Part shown: in pieces, positions 1 to 7,722 of the stretch
How positions within the stretch are numbered: the first letter of the stretch is position 1
Layout of the letters: every line of letters starts with the position of its first letter
Assembly (NCBI RefSeq): GCF_018398425.1
Contig: NZ_JADPMV010000002.1
Location: 372,001-436,000 of the forward strand
Source: Pseudomonas lalucatii
Lineage (GTDB): Bacteria; Pseudomonadota; Gammaproteobacteria; Pseudomonadales; Pseudomonadaceae
Length of the DNA stretch: 64,000 nucleotides
Direction of reading: 5' to 3'
Position numbers and translations under genes: made by a program
The notes under the pieces: model-generated
What the model saw: the letters and a program-made list of their open reading frames with translations, nothing else
The model's database searches: none
What the model was told of the DNA's origin: nothing

Positions 1-1076
1 TGGTCAGCATCACCCGCGAGGCGGTCAAGCTGGAGGAGCAGGCCGCGAAGAAGTCGGTGCTGCAGCTGAACCACGAGGGCCGCGACTACAAGCTGGGCAT
101 CATCGAGATTCCCGCCTTCTACCTGGACTTCAAGGCCTTCCGCGCCGGCGACCCGAACTACAAGAGCACCACCCGCGACGTCAAACGCCTGCTCAGCGAG
201 CTGGAACAGGCGAAAGTCGACGGCGTGGTCATCGACCTGCGCAACAACGGCGGCGGCTCGCTGCAGGAAGCCACCGAGCTGACCGGGCTGTTCATCGACC
301 AGGGCCCCACCGTATTGGTGCGCAACAGCGACGGCCGGGTCGACGTGCTGGCCGACGAGAACAGCGGCACCTACTACACCGGCCCCATGGCGGTGCTGGT
401 CAACCGCCTGTCCGCCTCGGCCTCGGAAATCTTCGCCGGCGCCATGCAGGACTACCACCGCGCGCTGATCCTCGGCGGGCAGACCTTCGGCAAGGGCACG
501 GTGCAGACCATCCAGCCGCTCAACCATGGCGAGCTGAAGCTGACCCTGGCCAAGTTCTACCGCGTCTCCGGGCAGAGCACCCAGCACCAGGGGGTGATCC
601 CGGACATCCAGTACCCGGACGTGATGGACACCAAGGAGATCGGCGAGAGCGCGCTGCCCGAGGCCCTGCCCTGGGACAGCATCCGCCCGGCGATCAAGCC
701 GGAACTGGATCCGATCATGCCCTTCCTCGCCGAGCTGCAGGCACGCTACGACGACCGCACGGCGAAGAACCCCGACTTCACCTTCACCCGCGAGCGCCTG
801 GCCCTGGCCAAGAAGCTGATGGGCGAAACCACGGTCAGCCTCAACGAGAACAAGCGCCGCGCCCAGCAGAGCGATATCGAGGCCCAGCAGCTGGTCATCG
901 AGAACAACCGGCGCAAGGCCAAGGGCCAGGCGCCGCTGACCGAACTGAAGGTGGAAGACGAAGACGCCTTGCCGGGCGAAGACAAGACCGCGGCGCAGGA
1001 CGATGCCTTCCTCGCCGAAAGCGGCCACATCCTCCTGGACTATCTCGGCCTCAACGCCTCCCTGGCCAAGCAGTAA
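1..1076 (+). CDS. algO: Tail-specific (carboxy-terminal) protease Prc/AlgO, 3' part
   Basis: This is the C-terminal ~358 residues of a periplasmic S41 serine protease. The reading frame is open from base 3, so the start and most of the PDZ domain lie off the window. The GTG at 57 is internal. Visible parts are the end of the PDZ region, the S41 core with NNGGGS near bases 244-260, the nucleophile segment SASASEIF (411-434) followed by AMQDY, and FGKGTVQ carrying the family's catalytic lysine. A charged C-terminal helical domain typical of E. coli Tsp/Prc follows. In Pseudomonas, AlgO/Prc degrades periplasmic proteins and affects alginate control. It lies 97 bp upstream of a c-di-GMP gene, an order I recall from P. 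aeruginosa. No frameshift is seen. Confidence 0.93.
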   Translation, partial: VSITREAVKLEEQAAKKSVLQLNHEGRDYKLGIIEIPAFYLDFKAFRAGDPNYKSTTRDVKRLLSELEQAKVDGVVIDLRNNGGGSLQEATELTGLFIDQGPTVLVRNSDGRVDVLADENSGTYYTGPMAVLVNRLSASASEIFAGAMQDYHRALILGGQTFGKGTVQTIQPLNHGELKLTLAKFYRVSGQSTQHQGVIPDIQYPDVMDTKEIGESALPEALPWDSIRPAIKPELDPIMPFLAELQARYDDRTAKNPDFTFTRERLALAKKLMGETTVSLNENKRRAQQSDIEAQQLVIENNRRKAKGQAPLTELKVEDEDALPGEDKTAAQDDAFLAESGHILLDYLGLNASLAKQ

Positions 1077-1173
1077 CGCCGGGACGTCATCAAACGGTCA
1101 TTAATCTGTCGTGAAATGCAGGGGTCGATAGCGATATCGGCCCCTTCGCACTTTCTGGATAGCGAGCCCCAAG

Positions 1174-2934
1174 ATGACCGTCACCGAGCAGTTGAGCGCA
1201 CTGGGCCACATCCTCGCTCACGGCGACCTGCACAGCCTGTTCCAGCCCATAATCTCGCTGTCCGAGCGGCGCATTCTCGGCTACGAGGCCCTGACCCGCG
1301 GCCCGTCCAACAGCCCGCTGCATTCGCCGATCAACCTGTTCGCCGTGGCGCGCCACGCCGGCCGCCTGAGCGAGCTGGAACTGGCGTGCCGCACCAGCGC
1401 CTGCAAGCGCTTCAGCGAGATGAAGCTGGACGGCAAGCTGTTTCTCAACGTCTCCCCCGACTCGCTGCTGGAGTCGAAGCACCAGCCCGGACGCACCCTG
1501 CAGCTGCTGCAGGCCCTGGGCATCCCGCCGAGCCGGGTGGTGATCGAGCTGACCGAACAGTCCCCCACCGAGGACTTCTCCCTGCTCGACAATGCCCTGC
1601 ACCATTATCGCGCCATGGGCTTCTCCATCGCCCTGGACGACCTCGGTGCCGGCTACTCCAGCCTGCGCCTGTGGTCGGAGCTGCGCCCGGACTACGTGAA
1701 GATCGACCGCCACTTCATCGATGGCATCCATCAGGACGCGGTCAAGCGCGAGTTCGTCGGCTCCATCCTGCAGATGGCCAAGGCCTCCCGCGCCGAGGTG
1801 ATCGCCGAGGGCATCGAGCTGGAGGAAGAGCTCGCGGTGCTCTCCGAGATGGGCATCAACCTGGTACAGGGTTATCTGATCAGCCGCCCCCAGGAACAGC
1901 CGCCGCGCGAGCTCCTCGGCCTGCTGCCGCGACTCGACAGCCCCCCCGTCGCCCTGGGCGAGGAAGGCAGCGACCTGTCCGCCCTGCTCAATGAACAGCC
2001 GGCGGTGTCCCTGCACACCTCGACGGCCGAAGTGTTGGAAGCCTTCCGCGTCCAGGCCAACCTCAACTCCCTCGCCGTGCTCGACCAGGCCCAGCAGCCG
2101 GTGGGCATCGTCCATCGCCACTCGCTGGCGGACGCCCTGCTCAAGCCCTTCGCCACCGAGCTGTTCGCCCGCAAGCCGATCAGCCGCCTGATGAGCGACG
2201 ACTTTCTCGCCGTCGAACTGGGCCAGTCCCTGCAGCAGGTCAGCCGCCTGCTCACCAGCCGCGCCCGCCAACGCATCGAGGAGGATTTCATCATCACCCA
2301 GGGCGGCCGTTACCGGGGCATGGGCCGGGTCATCGACGTGCTCAAGCTGATCACCGAGCTGAAGATCCAGCAGGCCCGCCATGCCAACCCCCTGACCATG
2401 TTGCCGGGCAACGTGCCGATCCAGCAGTGCCTGACCCGGCTGCTGCAACAGGCCCGGGAGGCGGTGGTGTGCTACGTGGATATCGACAGCTTCAAGCCCT
2501 TCAACGACCTCTACGGCTATGCCAAGGGCGACGAGGTATTGCTGTGTCTGGCGCAGTGCCTGAGCGAGCGGGTCGATCCGTCGCGGGACTTCGTCGGCCA
2601 TATCGGTGGCGACGACTTCCTGCTGGTGCTCGGCTCGGCGGACTGGCGCACTCGCCTCAATCGCCTGCTGGAGGACTTCCAGAGCCAATGCCGGCGCTTC
2701 TACAGCGAAGAGCACCTCGATGCGGGCTGCTTCGTGTCGCACAACCGCCACGGACAGCGCCAGGAGTTCGCCCTGCTCTCGCTGTCGCTCGGCGTCGTGC
2801 ACCTGCGTCCCGGGCAATGTGCACAGCTCGATGCCGCACAACTGGCCGGCCTGGCTTCGGAGGCCAAGCGCCAGGCCAAGGCAGTGCCCGGCTACAGCCT
2901 GCACATCATCGATACCGGGAAGTTGTCGGCCTAG
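1174..2934 (+). CDS. EAL–CBS–GGDEF c-di-GMP enzyme
   Basis: A 586-residue soluble protein with no signal or membrane segments. The N-terminal EAL phosphodiesterase domain (about 15-250) keeps GYEALTRG, the NVSP asparagine, ALDDLGAGYSS, IAEGIE and QGYLISRP, so its metal and catalytic residues look intact. A CBS-pair region (about 270-400) follows, then a GGDEF domain (about 405-580) with an intact GGDDF signature near residue 478. The R of the RxxD inhibitory site before GGDDF is missing. The domain order is reversed from the common GGDEF–EAL order, and the CBS pair suggests nucleotide gating. It can plausibly make and break c-di-GMP; the net direction cannot be read from sequence. Its TAG stop overlaps the stop of the convergent Sel1 gene in one CTAG. 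Confidence 0.93.
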   Translation: MTVTEQLSALGHILAHGDLHSLFQPIISLSERRILGYEALTRGPSNSPLHSPINLFAVARHAGRLSELELACRTSACKRFSEMKLDGKLFLNVSPDSLLESKHQPGRTLQLLQALGIPPSRVVIELTEQSPTEDFSLLDNALHHYRAMGFSIALDDLGAGYSSLRLWSELRPDYVKIDRHFIDGIHQDAVKREFVGSILQMAKASRAEVIAEGIELEEELAVLSEMGINLVQGYLISRPQEQPPRELLGLLPRLDSPPVALGEEGSDLSALLNEQPAVSLHTSTAEVLEAFRVQANLNSLAVLDQAQQPVGIVHRHSLADALLKPFATELFARKPISRLMSDDFLAVELGQSLQQVSRLLTSRARQRIEEDFIITQGGRYRGMGRVIDVLKLITELKIQQARHANPLTMLPGNVPIQQCLTRLLQQAREAVVCYVDIDSFKPFNDLYGYAKGDEVLLCLAQCLSERVDPSRDFVGHIGGDDFLLVLGSADWRTRLNRLLEDFQSQCRRFYSEEHLDAGCFVSHNRHGQRQEFALLSLSLGVVHLRPGQCAQLDAAQLAGLASEAKRQAKAVPGYSLHIIDTGKLSA

Positions 2935-3398
2935 AGCCCGAGTGCCTGCGCCCGCGCGGCCAGGCGCGCCGCCCGCTCGGCATCGGCCGGCAGCCCCGCG
3001 GCGCCATCTCGATAGAGTTCGGCCAGGCGCCGCGTGGCCAGGGGGTGTCCCGCCGCGCTTGCCAGCGCCCACCAGCGCGCTGCCTCAGAGGCATCGGACG
3101 CCTGCCGCGCATCGCCGGCCAGACTCAACAGCCCAAGCTGGTAGGCGGCCTTGCCATCGCCGCCTTCGGCCGCCAGGCGCAACAGCCGAACACCCTCCTC
3201 CCGCGCGCCCAGGCCCTGGCCGCGAAACAACAGGATATGCCCGTAGAAGCTCTGCGCACCCACGTCGCCCAGGCTCGCCATGCGCGCGAAGCGGCCCTCC
3301 AGCCAGCGCCAGCCACGCGGCTGCCTGACCCACCAGGACCAGCGGAACAGGCGCCTGGCCAATGCATAGCCGAGCCGCGCGCGCAGCCGATGGAGCAT
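2931..3398 (-). CDS. Sel1/TPR-like repeat protein
   Basis: A 155-residue protein. I chose the ATG at 3398 because it overlaps the upstream stop (TGATG), although the frame stays open further upstream. The start is basic and aromatic (MLHRLRARLGYALARRLF). At least two Sel1-like helical repeats follow, with patterns such as RLLRLAAEGGDGKAAYQLG and ARWWALASAAGHPLATRRL. Such repeats usually scaffold protein contacts; no enzymatic motif is present. It is the last gene of an overlapping three-gene operon with an HTH protein and an unknown protein. It ends convergently with the EAL–CBS–GGDEF gene, the two stops sharing CTAG. Partner and process are unknown. Confidence 0.75.
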   Translation of the reverse strand: MLHRLRARLGYALARRLFRWSWWVRQPRGWRWLEGRFARMASLGDVGAQSFYGHILLFRGQGLGAREEGVRLLRLAAEGGDGKAAYQLGLLSLAGDARQASDASEAARWWALASAAGHPLATRRLAELYRDGAAGLPADAERAARLAARAQALGL

Positions 3399-3763
3399 CA
3401 GGCCTCTTCCGGATAACTGAACTCGAATACCCGCGCCACTTCGCCGGCATGCCAGGACGCTGCGGCCACCCCGTCGGAGGCGCCATTGAAGCGGCCCAAG
3501 CGGGTCACGCAGTCGAAGAAACCGGTACGCGGCAGGCGGCTGGCGCCCTGGCTGATCACCAGGGCGCTGCGCAGCGGCCGCTCGGCCCGTGCATCCAGGG
3601 CCGCGAGGTGTTCCAGCGCGGCGGTCAGGGTCTGCATGGCCGGGCTCGGCAAGGCCAGGCGCTCGATCAACGCGCGATAGGTCAGCAGGTGACGCTGACG
3701 CCGAGCCTCCTCCAACTCGCCGAGCAAGGCTTGCCAATGCTGGCGACTGATACTGACGGTCAA
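3398..3763 (-). CDS. Conserved small protein of unknown function, TTG start
   Basis: A 121-residue reading frame between the HTH and Sel1 genes. It has no nearby ATG. The best start is the TTG at 3763, which overlaps the HTH gene's stop as TTGA; the stop overlaps the next gene as TGATG. The protein begins LTVSISRQHWQALLGEL and has a helical N-terminal half. Near its end are SALVISQGASRLPRTGFFD and a phenylalanine-rich tail. The pattern 'TYxxLxxRLxLPSP … RPLxSALVIS … GFFD' reminds me of a small winged-helix-like domain in stress or restriction-associated proteins; this is weak recollection. Tight coupling with an HTH gene and a Sel1 gene suggests a shared regulatory role. Confidence 0.65.
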   Translation of the reverse strand: MTVSISRQHWQALLGELEEARRQRHLLTYRALIERLALPSPAMQTLTAALEHLAALDARAERPLRSALVISQGASRLPRTGFFDCVTRLGRFNGASDGVAAASWHAGEVARVFEFSYPEEA

Positions 3764-4077
3764 GACGCCGACTCCCAGCCCGCAACCCCGAGCGTCCAGG
3801 CCAGTGCACGCTGGATGGCGGCATCCGGCTGGCGCTCGCCGCTTTCGATCATCCCCAGGTAGTGCGGGCTGATGCCCACGGCGCGAGCCAATTGCTCCGC
3901 CGACAGCCCCTTGGCCTCGCGCAGGCGGGCCAGTTGACTCAATGCCGGGGCCTCCGCTGCCTGGGGCGCCGCCACCGGCGCCACGCGGCCGGCGGCCTGC
4001 AGCAACGCCTGATACTCCGCCCACGGCAAGACCGCGTACTGCGGCTCGCCGTCATTCTTGATCACTTGTACATTCAT
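3760..4077 (-). CDS. Xre-type HTH protein with Phd-like N-terminus
   Basis: A 105-residue protein starting at the ATG at 4077, with GGAG 9 bases upstream. Residues 1-25 (MNVQVIKNDGEPQYAVLPW, then AEYQALL) resemble the strand-helix start of Phd/YefM-type antitoxins. Residues about 47-100 form a Cro/CI helix-turn-helix (LREAKGLSAEQLARAVGIS, then PHYLGMIESGERQPD). It heads an overlapping operon with an unknown 121-residue protein and a Sel1 protein. The composition is compatible with an antitoxin or autoregulator, but the partner matches no toxin I recognise. The track's longer N-terminus (from 4179) lacks a ribosome site and is not supported. Confidence 0.82.
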   Translation of the reverse strand: MNVQVIKNDGEPQYAVLPWAEYQALLQAAGRVAPVAAPQAAEAPALSQLARLREAKGLSAEQLARAVGISPHYLGMIESGERQPDAAIQRALAWTLGVAGWESAS

Positions 4078-4238
4078 CTTCGACTCTCCATGGGAAACGG
4101 TACCGAGAGCTCCAGTACATTCCTTGCAGGGCCCCATGTTACCAGCCCGATGCGCCAAGAGGCGCGCTCGAGCGCGCAACTGGGCACGCCGGCGCTAGGC
4201 GGGCAGAACACTCGCCCAGCAACACCCCCAGCGGACGG

Positions 4239-4679
4239 CTAGCGCGGCGCGACCACCTCGTCATCCGCCGGCAACCGCTCTATCCGCTCCAGCACCTGGG
4301 GCGCCTGGGCCTCGCGCCAGGCGCGGAAGGCGTCCAGCTCGCTACTCCAGGTGCGCAGCACCCAGGCCAGCACGGCCAGATCGTCGATGAAACCCACCCC
4401 GACCAACCAGTCCGGCAAGGCATCCAGGGGCGTTACGAAATACAGCAGGGCCGCTACCACCGCCAGCAGCGCCTCGCCGCCAATCGCCGTGTACTCACCG
4501 CGCCACCAGGCCAGGCAGAGGTTCTGCAGCAAGCGCAGGTCCTCCTGCAGAGCGGCAAGGCGCCAGCCCTGACGACCACTCTTACGTGCGACGGCCAACA
4601 GCAACCCCGGCAATCGGGCACGACTCAGCAACTGCTGCGCCAACGGCAGGAATCGGGCGAAAGTCCAGGGCGCCTTCAT
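4239..4679 (-). CDS. DUF1232 (YkvA-type) membrane protein
   Basis: A 146-residue protein with ATG at 4679 preceded by GAGGTGA at good spacing. The hallmark DUF1232 segment is YFVTPLDALPDWLVGVGFID, containing the conserved proline and acidic residues, then DDLAVLAWVL. The region around residues 75-115 is hydrophobic enough for one membrane hairpin. Function of the family is unknown. The intergenic DNA immediately upstream on this strand holds a paired DnaA-box-like inverted repeat (4721-4747). The frame extends upstream to 4790, but that extension reads through the inverted repeat and has no ribosome site. Confidence 0.8.
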   Translation of the reverse strand: MKAPWTFARFLPLAQQLLSRARLPGLLLAVARKSGRQGWRLAALQEDLRLLQNLCLAWWRGEYTAIGGEALLAVVAALLYFVTPLDALPDWLVGVGFIDDLAVLAWVLRTWSSELDAFRAWREAQAPQVLERIERLPADDEVVAPR

Positions 4680-4720
4680 CGTCTCACCTCGCCAGCCCGC
4701 GTACTTGCTGGGCTCTTCTA

Positions 4721-4957
4721 GGTTATCCACGCAAGCTGTGGATAACCCTGTGAACACAAGCTGAATGAGTCCGCCAAAGGCCCACCCCATCGGGCCTCAG
4801 GACAGATCGGACATTTTTTATCCAGCCAACAAAATTCATATAAATCAAATACTTAAAAAATCAAAAGGTATTCCACCGAGAAGCCCGCAAACGACTCTGG
4901 AAGATCCCTCGAGAATGTGCATAACCGTAACACCGAAAGGCCGGGAGCGGGCCCGTT
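4721..4957 (+). repeat. Dispersed intergenic element, copy 1: DnaA-box pair plus AT-rich tract
   Basis: This gene-free stretch holds a perfect 10-bp inverted repeat, ggttatccac (4721-4730) and gtggataacc (4738-4747), i.e. two head-to-head DnaA-box-like 9-mers. About 78 bp later comes an AT-rich tract (about 4811-4868) in otherwise GC-rich DNA. Reading by eye, it is colinear with 18971-19218: aagctgtggataac, then a T6 run plus CCAGCC, TCATAT, actta-aaaatca, CACCGA, CCTCG–TGTGCA-AA and CGTT(T)CAG in the same order with few gaps. No open frame is supported. The remainder to 5008 is GC-rich with nothing recognisable. Confidence 0.6.
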
Positions 4958-5008
4958 CAGACCGCCCGGTCGACCACCGGAGCCCCCGGCCCCCGGCAGA
5001 AACGACAA

Positions 5009-5028
5009 CGCCCCGTCGAGACGGGGCG
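5009..5028 (-). terminator. Rho-independent-like terminator of the FKBP gene
   Basis: A perfect 8-bp stem (cgccccgt / acggggcg) with a 4-base loop, 18 bp past the FKBP stop. On the minus strand it is followed by TTGTCGTTTCT, a weak T-rich tail. Confidence 0.6.
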
Positions 5029-5046
5029 CTGCGATGAAGCGCGAGC

Positions 5047-5751
5047 TTACTGTTCGGCGCTGGCGTCCTTGATGGACAGCAACTCCAACTCGAACACCAG
5101 CACCGAGTTGGCCGGAATCGCCGGAGTCGGGCTCTGCTCGCCATAGGCCAGCTCACTGGGGATATACAGCTTGTACTTCTCGCCGACATGCATCAGCTGC
5201 AGACCTTCCACCCAGCCCGGGATCACACCGCTGACCGGCAGATCGATCGGGCTGCCGCGCTCGATCGAGCTGTCGAACACGCTGCCGTCGGTCAGCTTGC
5301 CTTCATAGTGCACGGTCACCACGTCGGTGGCCTTGGGCTGGGCACCCTCGGCCTTGGTCAGCACCTCGTACTGCAGGCCGGACTCGGTGGTCACCACGCC
5401 TTCGCGCTTGGCATTGTCCTCGAGGAACTTCTTGCCGGCCTTGGCCGACTCCTCGTTCATGGCGGCCATGCGCTCCTCGGCACGCTTCTGCAGGAAGGCG
5501 AAGGCCTCGATCAGCTCCTCGTCCTTCAGGCGCTGCTCCTTCTTGCCGATGGCGTCTTCGATGCCCTGGGCGACGGCCTTGGAATCCAGGTCATCCATGC
5601 CTTCCTGGGCCAGGCTCTTGCCCATGTTCAGGCCGATGCCGTAGGAGGCCTTCTGCGCCGGGGTCTCCAGCTCGACGCTGGTCTGCGAATCGCAGCCCGC
5701 GAGTACCAGGCCAACCAGCGCAACCGCCGCTGCTAAACGATGCTGTTTCAT
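5047..5751 (-). CDS. FKBP-type peptidyl-prolyl isomerase lipoprotein
   Basis: A 234-residue secreted prolyl isomerase. The signal peptide MKQHRLAAAVALVGLVLAGC ends in a lipobox (LAGC), so it is probably a lipoprotein; the D after the Cys could favour inner-membrane retention. Residues about 30-120 are the helical FKBP-N dimerisation domain (PAQKASYGIGLNMGKSLAQ). The C-terminal FKBP fold includes VTVHYEGKLTDGSVFDSS, GVIPGWVEGL and PSELAYGE, the usual active-site signature. It resembles FkpA/Mip/FklB proteins that fold periplasmic clients. The ATG at 5751 was preferred because the signal peptide starts there; the longer frame is unlikely. Confidence 0.92.
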   Translation of the reverse strand: MKQHRLAAAVALVGLVLAGCDSQTSVELETPAQKASYGIGLNMGKSLAQEGMDDLDSKAVAQGIEDAIGKKEQRLKDEELIEAFAFLQKRAEERMAAMNEESAKAGKKFLEDNAKREGVVTTESGLQYEVLTKAEGAQPKATDVVTVHYEGKLTDGSVFDSSIERGSPIDLPVSGVIPGWVEGLQLMHVGEKYKLYIPSELAYGEQSPTPAIPANSVLVFELELLSIKDASAEQ

Positions 5752-5939
5752 GCTTGATCCTTGTTCGGTGCGCCCTAGGGCAATCGAGTGAAGGCGCGAG
5801 CTTAGCAGGCCGCCGCGATCACTGGCTACCGACATAGGAACCAGAAAAGGCGTATAAGTTCAGGTATTTAGCAGGATTTTCGGAGGAGTACGGCGAATGT
5901 TGCGAAGGAGGGAAAGCAGAGGCGAAGCGAGGAAGGAAA

Positions 5940-6016
5940 TGGCGCAGCGGACGGGACTCGAACCCGCGACCCCCGGCGTGACAGGCCGGTATTCTAACCG
6001 ACTGAACTACCGCTGC
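5940..6016 (-). tRNA. tRNA-Asp (GTC)
   Basis: The 77-nt minus-strand cloverleaf includes CCA (tgg at 5940-5942). The acceptor stem is GCAGCGG/CCGCTGC, the anticodon loop is CCTGTCACG giving GTC, and the T-loop is GGTTCGAGTCC. Confidence 0.97.
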
Positions 6017-6036
6017 GCGTAACCCCAAAAGCGAGT

Positions 6037-6112
6037 TGGTGGGTGATGACGGGATCGAACCGCCGACCCTCTGCTTGTAAGGCAGATGCTCTCCCAGCTG
6101 AGCTAATCACCC
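6037..6112 (-). tRNA. tRNA-Val (TAC)
   Basis: The 76-nt minus-strand cloverleaf includes CCA (tgg at 6037-6039). The acceptor stem is GGGTGAT/ATCACCC, the anticodon loop is CCTTACAAG giving TAC, and the T-arm is CGGTTCGATCCCG. It lies 20 bp upstream of tRNA-Asp in the same orientation and they are probably cotranscribed. Confidence 0.97.
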
Positions 6113-6273
6113 TTCACTCTCGAAGTGGGGCGCATTCTAGAGAGCCATCGGCACCTTGGCAAGCCCTGATCGAAAAAAAATTATCGGCGCAGCAAAGGCT
6201 TAGCGCAGGGTTGGCCTGGGACCCCGAGGGGGAGAATAATGCGCGCTTTGCGTTAATGGAGAGTCACCCCCTC

Positions 6274-7194
6274 ATGTGGTTTCGCAACCTGCTGGTCTAC
6301 CGCCTCACCCAGAACATTCCCTTCGACGCCGAGGCACTCGAAGCCGCATTGGCCGCCAAGCCGGCACGCCCCTGCGCCAGCCAGGAACTGACCACCTACG
6401 GCTTCATCGCCCCCTTCGGCAAGGGCGCCGACGCCCCCCTGGTGCACGAGAGCCAGGGCTTCCTGCTGATCGCCGCGCGCAAGGAGGAGCGCATCCTGCC
6501 GGGCAGCGTGGTGCGTGATGCGCTGAAGGAGAAGGTCGACGAGATCGAGGCCGAGCAGATGCGCAAGGTCTACAAGAAGGAGCGCGACCAGCTCAAGGAC
6601 GAGATCGTCCAGGCCTTCCTGCCCCGCGCCTTCATCCGCAAGTCGGCGACCTTCGCCGCCATCGCCCCGGCCCAGGGCCTGATCCTGGTCGACGCCGCCA
6701 GCCCCAAGCGCGCCGAAGACCTGCTGTCGACCCTGCGCGAGGCCATCGGCTCGCTGCCGGTGCGGCCGCTGACGGTGAAGATCGCGCCGAGCGCCACCCT
6801 CACCGACTGGGTCAAGGCACAGAAAGCCGCCGCCGACTTCTTCGTGCTGGACGAGTGCGAGCTGCGCGACACCCATGAGGATGGCGGCGTGGTGCGCTGC
6901 AAGCGCCAGGACCTGACCAGCGACGAGATCCAGTTGCACCTGAGCGCCGGCAAGCAGGTCACCCAGCTGGCCCTGGGCTGGCAGGACAAGCTGTCCTTCA
7001 TGCTCGACGACAAGCTGGTGATCAAGCGCCTGCGCTTCGAGGACCTGCTGCAGGAGCAGGCCGAGCAGGATGGCGGCGACGACAACCTCGGCCAGCTGGA
7101 TGCCAGCTTCACCCTGATGATGCTGACCCTGGTCCAGTACCTGCCCGCGCTGTTCGAGGCCCTCGGCGGCGAGGAGATACCCCAGGGCATCTGA
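6274..7194 (+). CDS. rdgC: Recombination-associated protein RdgC
   Basis: A 306-residue protein, the family's usual length, beginning [20 protein letters not shown]. RdgC forms a ring-shaped dimer around DNA and restrains RecA. Seen are the N-terminal base-domain strands ([14 protein letters not shown]), the charged helical centre ([19 protein letters not shown]) and the C-terminal [19 protein letters not shown] segment. The frame extends upstream across tRNA-Val, but the ATG at 6274 gives the expected N-terminus. It is flanked by the tRNA pair and the guanidine riboswitch and appears to be transcribed alone. Confidence 0.95.
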   Translation: MWFRNLLVYRLTQNIPFDAEALEAALAAKPARPCASQELTTYGFIAPFGKGADAPLVHESQGFLLIAARKEERILPGSVVRDALKEKVDEIEAEQMRKVYKKERDQLKDEIVQAFLPRAFIRKSATFAAIAPAQGLILVDAASPKRAEDLLSTLREAIGSLPVRPLTVKIAPSATLTDWVKAQKAAADFFVLDECELRDTHEDGGVVRCKRQDLTSDEIQLHLSAGKQVTQLALGWQDKLSFMLDDKLVIKRLRFEDLLQEQAEQDGGDDNLGQLDASFTLMMLTLVQYLPALFEALGGEEIPQGI

Positions 7195-7281
7195 ATGCCC
7201 CGGGCCGGGGCCGGCCGCGGCAGGCCCGCTGGTCCCCACCGGCTTGCCCCGGCAGCCGGTCTGTGCACAATGACCGACAGC

Positions 7282-7329
7282 GTGAGGACGACCTCACCAC
7301 TCCATGAGTGACCACCCGGGGACGGCCCC
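7282..7329 (+). promoter_or_regulatory. Guanidine-II (mini-ykkC) riboswitch
   Basis: Two short hairpins with ACGR tetraloops stand in tandem: stem gtgagg/cctcac with loop ACGA (7282-7297), and stem gggg/cccc with loop ACGG (7318-7329). A GGAGGT ribosome site (7345-7350) and the exporter's ATG follow. This is the architecture of mini-ykkC, whose two loops bind guanidinium and expose the ribosome site. Position directly upstream of an SMR-family guanidinium exporter fits the known association. Confidence 0.88.
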
Positions 7330-7354
7330 AGCCCTTTCCCGTGCGGAGGTCAAC

Positions 7355-7669
7355 ATGTCCTGGATCATCCTGTTCTTTGCCGGCCTGTTCGAGGTCGGCT
7401 GGGCCGTCGGCCTGAAATATACCGACGGTTTCACCCGCCCCCTGCCCAGCCTGCTGACCATCGCCGCCATGGTCGTCAGCCTCGGCCTGCTCGGCCTGGC
7501 CATGAAGGAGCTGCCCCTGGGCACCGCCTACGCCATCTGGACCGGGGTCGGCGCGGTCGGCACGGTAATCGCCGGGATCATCCTGTTCGGCGAGTCCCTG
7601 GCGCTGCTGCGCCTGCTCAGCGTGGCGCTGATCCTCTGCGGCCTGCTCGGCCTCAAACTCAGCCATTGA
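7355..7669 (+). CDS. gdx: Guanidinium exporter, SMR family (Gdx/SugE)
   Basis: A 104-residue protein with four membrane helices. It begins [20 protein letters not shown], placing the essential Glu near residue 13 in the EVGWA context of the Gdx/SugE subtype rather than the EmrE type. [14 protein letters not shown] (helix 3) carries the Tyr and Trp typical of guanidinium exporters. The dimer exchanges guanidinium for protons across the inner membrane. The ATG at 7355 was chosen over the ATG at 7304 because the latter lies within the riboswitch, while GGAGGT precedes 7355 at 4 nt. Expression is expected to rise with guanidine. Confidence 0.93.
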   Translation: MSWIILFFAGLFEVGWAVGLKYTDGFTRPLPSLLTIAAMVVSLGLLGLAMKELPLGTAYAIWTGVGAVGTVIAGIILFGESLALLRLLSVALILCGLLGLKLSH

Positions 7670-7684
7670 GGCGCCCATAACCAG

Positions 7685-7709
7685 AAGCCCGCCATTCGGC
7701 GGGCTTTTT
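7685..7709 (+). terminator. Rho-independent terminator of gdx
   Basis: Stem agcccgcc/ggcgggct with loop attc (7686-7705), followed by a run of T (7705-7709), 16 bp past the gdx stop. It may also serve the convergent gene ending at 7723. Confidence 0.85.
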
Positions 7710-7722
7710 CATTCGGACGGGT

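Noticed and set aside
1090..3072. 660-codon minus-strand open frame opposite the EAL–CBS–GGDEF gene
   Set aside because: Low-complexity Gln/Leu/Gly/Ala composition with no domain, typical of an antisense shadow in GC-rich coding DNA; the plus-strand gene has clear domains.
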